A program made the position numbers and the translations under genes. 64,000 nucleotides of DNA from Anaeromyxobacter dehalogenans 2CP-1 (GTDB lineage Bacteria; Myxococcota; Myxococcia; Myxococcales; Anaeromyxobacteraceae). Of this stretch, positions 1-7,156 are shown in pieces. Positions within the stretch are counted from its first letter, which is position 1; each line of letters opens with the position of its first letter. The stretch is taken from assembly GCF_000022145.1 (NCBI RefSeq), contig NC_011891.1, forward strand, positions 2,802,001 through 2,866,000, read 5' to 3'. The notes beneath the pieces were generated by a model. The model was not told the origin of the DNA. It saw only the letters and a program-made list of their open reading frames with translations, and searched no databases.

Positions 1-119
1 CCATGAGCCTCGACCTCACGGTCGAGGCGCTGCGGCCCAAGGTCCCCTCCCGCGCCGCGCCCGCGCCGGCCCCTGGTCCCGCGCGCCCGGCGGTGCCGGC
101 GGAGGCGGACCCGGTCTGA
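1..119 (+). CDS. C-terminal tail of an upstream gene (partial, unidentified)
   Basis: An open frame enters from the left edge and stops at TGA 117-119. The last 38 codons after an ATG at position 3 are rich in Ala and Pro, which is typical of a disordered protein tail. No domain is visible, so the product cannot be named. The ATG at 3 could be an internal Met or a start, but a free 38-residue protein of this composition is unlikely. Confidence 0.4.
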   Translation, partial: MSLDLTVEALRPKVPSRAAPAPAPGPARPAVPAEADPV

Positions 120-189
120 CAGCGCCGCCCGTTCGCGTGGTGCCCTGCTGCGGCGCGCGCTGACGCCCGCCGCCGTCAGCACGCGGCCG

Positions 190-1938
190 TCAGCACGCCG
201 CCGCCGCCGCGCGGTCCGTCGCGTCGCCGCCGCGCCGGTGCGGTCCCGTCCAGACCTGGCCGCCCAGCAGCCACACCAGCCCCCCCGGCGCGCGCCCCTG
301 GACGGAGAGGTGGCCGCCGTGGATGCAGCGGAGGTGGTGGAACGCGCAGAGGCCCACCAGGTTCTCGGAAGCGTCGCTACCGCCGTGCGAGCGGAAGTCG
401 ATGTGGTGCGCGTGCGCCGCGTGCCGGCTGCAGCCCGGCACCTGGCACCAGCCCGAGTCGCGCTCGCGGATGCGCCGCGAGCGCGTTCGTGAGCCCCCCG
501 GCGCGTCCCCCCAGGTCGCGAGGAAGTGGAAGGCGATGACCGCCAGGCACGTTCCGGTGGAGAGCGCGGGCCCATGGCGCTCCCGGACCGAGGCGATCGC
601 CGCCGCGAGCAGCACCGCCACCCCGCGCGGCAGGGACGCGACCAGCTGCCCCCGCGCACGCAGCTGCCCCTCGCGCTCGCCCTCCACCTCGCGGCGGAGC
701 GCGACGCAGGTCGCCTCGAGCGCCCGCGGAATCCATCGAGCGATGTCGGACTCCTGCAGCCGCGCCAAGACCCGCAGCTTCTCGTAGGAGACGCCCCGCT
801 GCCGCGCCTCCTCCAACGCCGGCGCCGCCGCCAGCCGGGCCTCCAGCGCCACGCGCTGCTCCACCGCCCGCGCCGGCAGCCCCAGCCGCTCCTCCACGTA
901 CTCCCGAAAGCTCCCATATCCGGACAGCCGGTGCATCCCGCTCCGCTTCACCGCGTACCCACACAACCCGATGATCCGCTCCCATCCCGCGCGGCACTCC
1001 GCCAGCGCGCGCAGGCGCGCGTCGAGCTCCTGCGCGGAGAGCGACTCGTGGAACGAGAGCTCCGGTGCCGGCAGCGCCGGGACGTCCGGAAGCTCCGCCC
1101 ACCCGTCTGGCCCCAGGCTCGCCGTGGCGCCCCGCCGCGTCGACTCGGGGCCTCGCGCCCGGAACCCCGGACCCAGCGGACGGGAGTCGTCCCCGTCCGG
1201 ATCGCCCGGGTGCTCCGCCAGGTACTCCTGGGCCAGCACCTCGAGCTGCTCGATGCGGCTCGACCCCGGCTCCAGCTCCCGGGCGAGCGCGAGCGCCTCG
1301 TCCAGCACCCGCCGCTCGTCCGGCGGCAGCTGCGTGCGCAGCTCGACCCACGCCTCGTCCTCGTCGTCACCGACGGCACCGCCCGCCCCGTCGCCCAGCG
1401 CTCGGGCCGCGCGGACCGCCGCCTCCAGTGCCCGGACCGTCTCCCTGCCCGCGCGCTCGACCCACGCCGCCTCCGCCTCGCCCACCGCGACCGGCAGGAT
1501 CGTCTCCGCCGCCCGGAGCCGGACCCGCCCCGCGCGCAGCGCCTCGCGGAGCAGCGGCCGCTCGCGCAGCCCCGCGCCCAGCCGCGCCAGGTTCTCGGCC
1601 GCGCGCTTCCCCAGGTCGAGCGCCTCGCGGGCGTAGTCGTCGAGGTGACACCCCAGCGCCGCCAGCCGGTCGCCCCGCCTCAGCGCCGTGAGCCCTTCCG
1701 CCAACTCGACGTCGAGGCACCCCCGCATCCGCGCCGCCCAGACGAGGAGATGCTCGCCCACGTCGCCCTCGAGCTCGCCTCCGCGGAACCACGCCTCGAT
1801 CTCGGCAGGCGTGAACGGCGGCAGCTCGACCCGCGGCGGCGCGTGGCGCGCCAAGGCCGCGTCCAGCGCGGCGGCGTCCAATCCGGCGGTGGCGTGCGCG
1901 GCGTTCATTGCGCACATCATTGCGCAATGGTCTGACAC
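190..1938 (-). CDS. HNH endonuclease domain protein
   Basis: A 582-residue protein with a C-terminal HNH nuclease domain at about residues 488-540. The visible order is a Cys pair (CQVPGCSRH), then AHHIDFRSHGG, then the ENLVGLCAFHH element, followed by about 40 residues rich in Gly and Arg. The long N-terminal part is Ala/Arg/Glu-rich and helical, as in the DUF222/13E12-like HNH proteins that are often multicopy in actinobacteria and myxobacteria. It probably cuts DNA, but the target and role are unknown; mobile-element or defence links are possible. The GTG at 1938 gives the longest frame, and ATG codons a few residues later are alternatives. The start region holds two copies of CATTGCGCA (1909-1930). 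It stands alone, with no obvious operon partner. Confidence 0.8.
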   Translation of the reverse strand: MSDHCAMMCAMNAAHATAGLDAAALDAALARHAPPRVELPPFTPAEIEAWFRGGELEGDVGEHLLVWAARMRGCLDVELAEGLTALRRGDRLAALGCHLDDYAREALDLGKRAAENLARLGAGLRERPLLREALRAGRVRLRAAETILPVAVGEAEAAWVERAGRETVRALEAAVRAARALGDGAGGAVGDDEDEAWVELRTQLPPDERRVLDEALALARELEPGSSRIEQLEVLAQEYLAEHPGDPDGDDSRPLGPGFRARGPESTRRGATASLGPDGWAELPDVPALPAPELSFHESLSAQELDARLRALAECRAGWERIIGLCGYAVKRSGMHRLSGYGSFREYVEERLGLPARAVEQRVALEARLAAAPALEEARQRGVSYEKLRVLARLQESDIARWIPRALEATCVALRREVEGEREGQLRARGQLVASLPRGVAVLLAAAIASVRERHGPALSTGTCLAVIAFHFLATWGDAPGGSRTRSRRIRERDSGWCQVPGCSRHAAHAHHIDFRSHGGSDASENLVGLCAFHHLRCIHGGHLSVQGRAPGGLVWLLGGQVWTGPHRRGGDATDRAAAAAC

Positions 1939-2056
1939 TGTCGGTCATGGCTCTGCTCACGAGCGGCGGCTCGGATGGGGTGCGAGGCGCGGCGAGAGCG
2001 CGCGCGCCAGGATCACCGTCGACGCCGCTCTGACCAAGCACCCGGTACCTGCTCCC

Positions 2057-2350
2057 CTACTCCAGGACGCCGAACACCACCGCCTCGAACTTCCTGCCGC
2101 TCTGCTTAGACTCGAAGTTCCTCAGAACGGCGCCGTTCTTCACGGTGACCTTTGACCTCTTCGGCACCTCGGCCTTCGGCACGGCGACCCAGACCTGACC
2201 CTTCTCCGTCTCCAACCGCAGCAGGCTGTACGGCGCCGCATCGACCCGCTCTACGACGGTACCCGTGATGGTGGCGTTCGGACCCGTGGGCGGCGGGGCG
2301 GTGGGGGAGGTGCAGGACACGAGCACCACGAGCACGAATGCTTTGCGCAT
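2057..2350 (-). CDS. Small lipoprotein with NrfJ-like OB-fold domain
   Basis: A 97-residue protein. It starts with a short signal peptide and a lipobox (LVVLVSC), so it should be lipidated at Cys13 and anchored in the periplasm. The mature part has GTVVERVDAAPYSLLRLE, then VWVAVPKAEV, then a closing NFESKQSGRKFEAVVFG. That pattern matches the small NrfJ-type or tOB-fold proteins found near multihaem cytochrome genes. No reaction can be assigned. A second, frameshifted and truncated copy of the same gene lies at 6531-6718 in front of an orphan Rhs module, so the family is duplicated within this accessory region. Domain match is by eye only. Confidence 0.65.
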   Translation of the reverse strand: MRKAFVLVVLVSCTSPTAPPPTGPNATITGTVVERVDAAPYSLLRLETEKGQVWVAVPKAEVPKRSKVTVKNGAVLRNFESKQSGRKFEAVVFGVLE

Positions 2351-2735
2351 TACTCCTCCGACAACTTTCGGGAGCGCCGCCCGGGCGCTGATTCAGCGAT
2401 CCGATGCACCACAACAACAGAAGAACTACAGAAGGACGGTGCTCTTCCCGCACGGTCCGTGAATCTCACCGCGACTCGGTACGCGCCTGCGTCTAATTGT
2501 GTGTCGGCGGTCAAGATGGCTGGGACCTGGCCTACGCGACCCATCCCGAGATCTCCCTGCTCCGGCGAGGCCCCGAACGCCAGCAACGTCGTGGTCGAGC
2601 CCGGGTGCCCAGTAGCAAGCTACCGGACCACCCCTGCTGCCTCACGCCGTTGTTGGCGTTCTTGGCCTTGCTGGAGGGGGAGGATTTCGGGACCCCAGCC
2701 TGCACCAGCGGACCAGGGTGCTACGCTCGGACACC
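2351..2735. other. Gene-free stretch between lipoprotein and next gene
   Basis: About 385 bases between the start of the lipoprotein gene (minus) and the start of the plus-strand gene at 2736. The region is divergent, so it should contain promoters for both. I see no convincing -35/-10 or -24/-12 element, RNA gene or repeat. Short frames here have no domain and poor codon use. Confidence 0.4.
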
Positions 2736-3563
2736 ATGAACACGCCGGCCGAAGCCCTCGCGCTGTCGCACATCGGCTACGCCGAGGCCCAGGTCGTGGC
2801 CCGGTTCATCGACGAGAAGCTCCGGGCAGCCGTCGATGAGCGCACGCCGACGGGGCTCCACGGCATCGCCTTCCAGGGCCAGCTACTCCGGACCATCGCG
2901 TGGCTGAGGAGCCTCGCCAAGCTGGACGACCCCGGCAACGACTTCCAGGCCATCACCTCGGCCGCGCGCTCGGTCTTCGAGAGCGCGGTGGACGTGACGC
3001 TGATGCACTTCGACGGGTCTGCGAACGGGCCAGAGAAGATGGACGGCTGGGAGGACTCCGCCAAGTTGAAGCACTCCCAGAACGCGACCGAGTACCTCGC
3101 CGCCTCGGGGCGGGCACCCACCGACGCGGAGCGGACGGTGATGGCCTACGCCAGCCGCGAGAAGGACCGCGTCGAGAAGCTCCGGCTCCGCTGGTGGCCG
3201 AACGAGAACGGGCGGCACCCTCGGAACCGCTGGACAGGTCGCGACCTCGGGACCGACGCGCGGGAGGCCGACAAGCTCCTCCCGGAGGGCTTCGAGGAGT
3301 TCTACCGGCTGCGCTACCCGCAACTCTGCTGGAACGTCCACGGGTCGGGCTTGGCCGCGGTCGCGAACGTTGGCCCCGACGCCTTCGCCTACATCGGCGG
3401 GCAAGCCTACGAAGAGGCTGCCCAGTTCGCGACGGTCGTCGCGAAGGTCGTGGCGCTGCACCTCGGCTGCTGGAACGAGGAGGACTTCAAGCGCCTCGCC
3501 CAGCACGTCGAGGAGACGAGGGTCGCGGTCTACCTTGCGCACCAGGCGAAGCGCGGGGCGTGA
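2736..3563 (+). CDS. Hypothetical protein, DUF5677-like
   Basis: A 275-residue soluble protein with no signal peptide. The helical N-terminal half (RTIAWLRSLAKLDDPGNDFQ, then SVFESAVDVTLMHFDGS) and the later element RYPQLCWNVHGSG recall the DUF5677 family, proteins of unknown function often found in accessory regions and near defence genes. I chose the ATG at 2736; an upstream in-frame start at 2718 is possible but lacks a better ribosome site. It is alone on the plus strand between minus-strand genes, so it is probably a single transcription unit. The function is unknown and the family assignment is tentative. Confidence 0.6.
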   Translation: MNTPAEALALSHIGYAEAQVVARFIDEKLRAAVDERTPTGLHGIAFQGQLLRTIAWLRSLAKLDDPGNDFQAITSAARSVFESAVDVTLMHFDGSANGPEKMDGWEDSAKLKHSQNATEYLAASGRAPTDAERTVMAYASREKDRVEKLRLRWWPNENGRHPRNRWTGRDLGTDAREADKLLPEGFEEFYRLRYPQLCWNVHGSGLAAVANVGPDAFAYIGGQAYEEAAQFATVVAKVVALHLGCWNEEDFKRLAQHVEETRVAVYLAHQAKRGA

Positions 3564-3646
3564 GGCCGGACGAGCCGCTCGAACTCGGCGCCGCTCCGGT
3601 CCTCGAAGTGGATCGGGAGGACGGTGGCCTCGGGTGCGGCGGCTCG

Positions 3647-4339
3647 TCATCGCCGCTTCCGCGTCCTCCGCGTCGGCCTCCGAGCGCCCCCGGGGCCCGC
3701 GCTGCGCCGGGACGCGAGTTTCAGCGCCGCCGCGAAGAGGGCGGGCACCAAACCGGCACGGAATGAGAGCGCCTCGATTTCGAGCCCCTTCCCGTTCAGG
3801 AGGGCTGCGGCGACGCGAGGCCCGAGGAGGACTTCGGGGTCCGCCAGCGCCTGAACCACCTGGAGGTGCGCCTTGTCGAACGCCGACAGGTCGCGTGCCC
3901 GCAACCTCTCGGGCTCTACGTCGGGGTCGCCCATGGCGTCGAGGACTGCGTCCGAGACACCGTAGAACCGAGCGCGTTCTGGGCCAAGGTGGGCCCGCAA
4001 CGAGAGGAACGTGTGCAGGTCCATCGGGTCGGCGTCCCCGACGAACGTGACGGGCCCCGAGCCGCCAGCTGCGAGCGCCGCGATGGCCGTCGCGTGCGCG
4101 CGGGTCAGCATTCCACTTGCCACCACCACGACCAGGCCCGCCGGCCAGCTAGACCTGCTCCAGCGCGCGACGGGCGCCTCCTTCGTGACGACCAGCACAC
4201 GTCGCGGCGCGCCCGTCCCGACGAAGACCCGCAGAGGCGCGTCGCCTTCAAGGTCTTGCCCTTCCCATTCATCGGGATGCTGTTCAGCGAGCTTGCGGAC
4301 CTTTGCCCAAGACTCTTGTAGCGCGCGCGCCCCGGTCAC
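3647..4339 (-). CDS. Unknown 230-aa protein behind orphan Rhs tip; candidate immunity gene
   Basis: GTG start at 4339 with a strong ribosome site (GGAGGAG, 4 bases upstream), 25 bases after the stop of the orphan Rhs tip. The middle of the protein reads GLVVVVASGMLTRAHA, then GPVTFVGDADPMDLHTFLSL, a hydrophobic strand ending in a D-x-D. This weakly recalls a Toprim or Topo VI-A/Spo11-like nucleotide fold. The C-terminal end is a basic Arg-rich tail. Its place directly behind a variable Rhs tip is where a cognate immunity gene is expected, but the sequence itself does not show that role. The identity is unresolved; both Toprim and immunity are inferences. Confidence 0.55.
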   Translation of the reverse strand: MTGARALQESWAKVRKLAEQHPDEWEGQDLEGDAPLRVFVGTGAPRRVLVVTKEAPVARWSRSSWPAGLVVVVASGMLTRAHATAIAALAAGGSGPVTFVGDADPMDLHTFLSLRAHLGPERARFYGVSDAVLDAMGDPDVEPERLRARDLSAFDKAHLQVVQALADPEVLLGPRVAAALLNGKGLEIEALSFRAGLVPALFAAALKLASRRSAGPGGARRPTRRTRKRR

Positions 4340-4364
4340 GTCTCCTCCTCAGATGCACTGAGAG

Positions 4365-4659
4365 TTATTGAAGCCACGGAAGGTGCACCCCGCGGCAATC
4401 CGCCTTGTTGCCCTGCTGCCCCACGTCCCGGTCGCCATGCTTCGGGTCCGTTGGGTTCCAGGTCGGGTCCGCTATACCCAGGCAAGTGCACTTGCACGTC
4501 CCGGCCTTGGGCGAGCAGTCGTTCGGCGCGGGCTGGGGGTTCTTCCACGGCCACCATGGCGGCGGCCATGGAATTACTGGGGGGCGGCGCGGTTCGGGAG
4601 TGCCACAGCACTCGGGACACCCGGGGAACTTCTTCATGCAATTACTGGGAGTGTCGAGC
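4365..4659 (-). pseudogene. Orphan Rhs variable C-terminal tip (3' part, cut off by IS256)
   Basis: This is the 3' part of the orphan Rhs C-terminal module. The frame continues directly from the core at 6040 once the IS256 element and one copy of the 8-bp duplication are removed (GRQT then LDTPSNCMKK). It codes for about 98 residues rich in Pro, Trp and Cys (CPECC, PPPWWPW, CKCTC) and ends at TAA 4365. It does not resemble the tip of the main Rhs gene. No nuclease or other toxin motif is recognisable, so whether it is a toxin is open. It is now separated from its start by the insertion. Confidence 0.6.
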
Positions 4660-4667
4660 GTCTGACG

Positions 4668-6031
4668 GGTCAAGTCCCGATCAATGTGTAAAACGGACTC
4701 ACGGTGAAGCTCCTCGTTTGCTTCACGCGGCCTTGGCGACGACAGCCTCCTTCGACTTCAGCAGGGACATGTCCAGGTAGCGGCGGTCGGTCCAGATCGC
4801 CGTGACCTGGAGCGCGACCGCGGTGACGAGCCGGAGGGCGCTCGCGCGGTCCGGGAAGGCGCCCACCGCCCGCGTCCGGCGCTTGATCTCGCCGTGGAGC
4901 CGCTCGAGCCCGTTCGTCGAGCGGATGCGGTGCCAGTGCTCCTTCGGGAACGCGTAGAACTTGGTGGCCGCCTCGAAGCCGGCCTCGAGGCACGCCATCG
5001 ATTCCGGAAGCTGGCGCCCGAGGCCGGCGGCGAGCTGGGCCATCCGCTTGCGGGCCTCGGCCTTGGTCGGCGCCACGAACACCTGCCACACCTCGCGGGC
5101 AAGCCGCGGCCTGAGCTTCTGGGGGGCCTTGCCGACGACGTTGCGCTGCAGGTGGACGACGCACCGCTGCTGCGGCGCCTCGGGCAGGTGGAGCCGGACC
5201 GCCTTCGCGATGCCCGCGTGGGCGTCGGCGATGACGAGCTGGACGCCCGAGAGGCCGCGCTCGACGAGCTGCGCGAGGAGCTCGCTCCACGACTCCTCCG
5301 ACTCCTCGGCGCCGATCGTCACGGCGAGGAGCTGGCGGTGGCCATTGAGGCCGATGCCGTAGGCCACCAGCGCCGAGACGTTCTCAACCGTCCGCGCCCA
5401 GCGGGCGTCGAGGAACGTGGCATCGAGGAAGAGGTACGGGATCGGGCCGGCGATGGGTGCGTTCCGCAGCTCCTCGACCTTGGTGCCCAGGGGTCTTCGC
5501 CACCCGGCTCACCGTCGACTTGCTCACGTGCTCGCCCATGAGCGCCTCGGTGATCTGGCCGATGTCGCGGGTCGAGGCCCCGTGGACGTAGGCGCTGACC
5601 ATCGCGTCGTCGATCTCCGCCGACCGGCGTTTGTACCGTCCGATGACCGCGCCGCCGGCAGAGCCGCCCTCCCGAGCGCGCGGGACCTCGAGGTCGACGG
5701 CGCCCATCGTGGTGATGAGGCGGCGCAGGTACGTGCCGTTCCTGCTGTCGACGCGCTGGGCCTGCCGCTCCCACTTCTTGGCCCCGACCATCTCTCGGAT
5801 CTCGTCCTCCAGCACGACCTCCAAGGCGACGCGGATCGCGCCCTGGAAGAGCGCGCGAAGATCCGTCCGGAAGTTCTCTTGCGTGGGCAGCTCAAGCTCG
5901 GCAACCTCGTTCACGGGAAAGCTCCTCGACCTCGCTTGGCGGCGAGGCCTGTTGGACTTGGTTTCGAGGAGCTTCCCTTCTCTCTTCACCCTCCGCGAAC
6001 TTCCGAATCACACAATTCTAGGGACACGAAC
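4668..6031 (-). mobile_element. IS256-family insertion sequence in orphan Rhs tip
   Basis: A 1,364-bp element. The left end starts GGTCAAGTCCCGATCA. The right end read inward starts GTTCGTGTCCCTAGAA, and the two align without gaps with about two thirds identity over 30 bp. The 8-bp direct repeat GTCTGACG flanks it at 4660-4667 and 6032-6039, which is the target duplication expected for IS256. It carries one transposase gene, read on the minus strand and frameshifted. Removing the element plus one repeat rejoins the orphan Rhs frame exactly. Confidence 0.85.
4723..5989 (-). pseudogene. IS256-family transposase, frameshifted
   Basis: Mutator-type DDE transposase in two frames. The 5' part (5989 to about 5490) has the N-terminal region, including the MVGAKKWERQ and SRNGTYLRR elements. 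The 3' part has the catalytic core: FLDATFLDARW, then LVIADAHAG, then STNGLERLHGEIKRR, which supply the D, D and E. The break is at a run of four G on the plus strand (5490-5493). One fewer base would join VAKT to LGTKVEELR. Either the copy is dead, or the run is a sequencing error. Total length after repair is about 420 residues, normal for the family. IS256 elements are not known for programmed shifts, so I read this as inactivation. Confidence 0.85.
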
Positions 6032-6039
6032 GTCTGACG

Positions 6040-6530
6040 CCCGGTCGGGTCCACGTTGGTCAGCGGGTTTCCGTCCCCGTAGTTGTACCAGTCGGGCGCG
6101 TACCAGCCGACCCCATCGAACCCACCCTCCAGCGCCAACGGGTCCAACTCCATGTACCTGCCGACCGACGGCAGATACCACCTGTTCCACTTGTAGTACG
6201 GCCCCTGGAGCCCGAGGCTCCCGAGCAGCCGCTCGTCGTACTGCCCCGGGAGCCGCAGGTTCGTCACGACCGTTTGTCCGGTGGCGGGATCGGGCGTCAT
6301 CGTCTCGCTGACTTCCCCATAGGGCTTCGTGGCAGCGGACCAGACCGTGACTCCCTCTGGGCTCGATAGCGCCCGAGGCATGCCGATGTGGTCCAGGTGG
6401 AAGTAGTACGGTCTGGGAGCCGCCTGCGATGGCGTGTACTCGAGCTGCGCGAGGGGCCGTCCATCCAGCCAAACGTACTCCCGCAGCGGCGTCCACGGCC
6501 GCGACGGATCGTTCGTGAACCCCAGCTCAC
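6040..6530 (-). pseudogene. Orphan Rhs core fragment (5' part of orphan C-terminal module)
   Basis: Codes for the last part of an Rhs core: TNDPSRPW, then HLDHIGMPRALSSPEG, the GQYDERLLGSLGLQGPYY element, and GRYMELDPLALEGGFDGVG, ending NPLTNVDPTG before the IS256 site. It is almost identical in protein and DNA to the main Rhs gene over about 390 bp, then the two diverge. The copy has no Rhs start of its own. At 6530-6535 it is joined in frame to a broken lipoprotein gene. This is the arrangement of an orphan rhs-CT cassette, which can recombine through the shared core to swap the tip of the main gene. The function now is doubtful because of the insertion and the upstream frameshift. Confidence 0.75.
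6141..6529. repeat. Duplicated Rhs core segment (copy 1; copy 2 at about 7632-8021)
   Basis: About 390 bp near-identical between the orphan module and the main Rhs gene, in the same orientation and about 1.5 kb apart. Differences are scattered single bases. Homology ends sharply at CAGCTCA on the 5' side of both copies and fades beyond the GRYxELDP codons on the 3' side. Such a direct repeat allows deletion or tip exchange by homologous recombination. Confidence 0.8.
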
Positions 6531-6718
6531 AACGCGTCCCAAGCCGGACGAAGCAGTACGGAGCCCCATCGATCGGCTCGACGACGGTCCCGGCGATGGT
6601 GGCCGTTCGGACCCGCGGGCGGCGGGGCGGTGGGGGACGTGCAGGAGAGGAGGGCCAGCACGAGCACGGAGGCCGTGGTGATGCCCAAGCCGCGTTCGGT
6701 GAAGCGGACGTCAGCCAC
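6531..6718 (-). pseudogene. Broken NrfJ-like lipoprotein, fused to orphan Rhs core
   Basis: A second copy of the lipoprotein at 2057-2350. The GTG start at 6718 overlaps the end of the TPR gene by 8 bases. The signal peptide and lipobox (VLALLSC) are intact. After the shared SCTSPTAPPP stretch there is one extra base compared with the intact copy (GGTGGCCG against GGTGGCG, near 6600). This shifts the frame from ATIAGTVVEPIDGAPY to nonsense. Homology ends at about 6535, where the Rhs core begins. The downstream frame of the lipoprotein is the same as the Rhs frame. Without the extra base, a lipoprotein-Rhs fusion would be made. Confidence 0.7.
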
Positions 6719-7112
6719 TGCCGCCCTCCCACTTTGCGCGGGCAGCCGCGACTACGGTCTGAGCATCTTCATCGCCGCTTGACCGAGCCAAAGACGCTGC
6801 TCGCGCATGGCACGCCTGAGCCTCGCGGACTCGACCGAGTCGAAAGTAGACGTCAGCCAGCGCGACAAGCGTGAATGGCTGCGGACCTTCGGTGGCAATC
6901 GCCTCATCGTAATAGCTCGCCGCCCTCAAGAGGTCCCCGTCCTGGTCGCAAAGAAGCCCCGCCGTTTTGGCCAATAGAGCGGTGTTGGCTGGCCGAGAAG
7001 CGCTTGGCCGGCTACGAGCCAACGCTTCCTCCAGGCAAGCGATGGCTTCGCCAAGTTTGCCTGCCCGAGCGAGTTCGGAAGCAGCTCGAAGCGGGTTGTC
7101 CTCATCCTTCAT
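6711..7112 (-). CDS. TPR-repeat protein behind main Rhs gene; candidate immunity gene
   Basis: A 133-residue soluble protein built of TPR-type helical repeats. Visible units are ASELARAGKLGEAIACLEEAL, then a DLLRAASYYDEAI unit, then ALADVYFRLGRVREAQACHA. The ATG at 7112 has an ideal ribosome site (GGAGG, six bases upstream); a longer frame from 7139 lacks one. It starts 44 bases after the stop of the main Rhs gene on the same strand. A small cytosolic gene directly behind an Rhs variable tip is usually the cognate immunity gene, but TPR proteins have many partner-binding roles. The immunity role is inference from position only. Confidence 0.65.
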   Translation of the reverse strand: MKDEDNPLRAASELARAGKLGEAIACLEEALARSRPSASRPANTALLAKTAGLLCDQDGDLLRAASYYDEAIATEGPQPFTLVALADVYFRLGRVREAQACHARAASLARSSGDEDAQTVVAAARAKWEGGSG

Positions 7113-7156
7113 GGACCGCCTCCAGAGACTCATGAACACACCCCAAGGCCCTCGCG

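Noticed and set aside
526-1935. Long plus-strand frame of 469 codons opposite the HNH gene
   Set aside because: Arg/Pro-rich with no domain, exactly opposite a gene with a clear HNH motif; a shadow frame in G+C-rich DNA.
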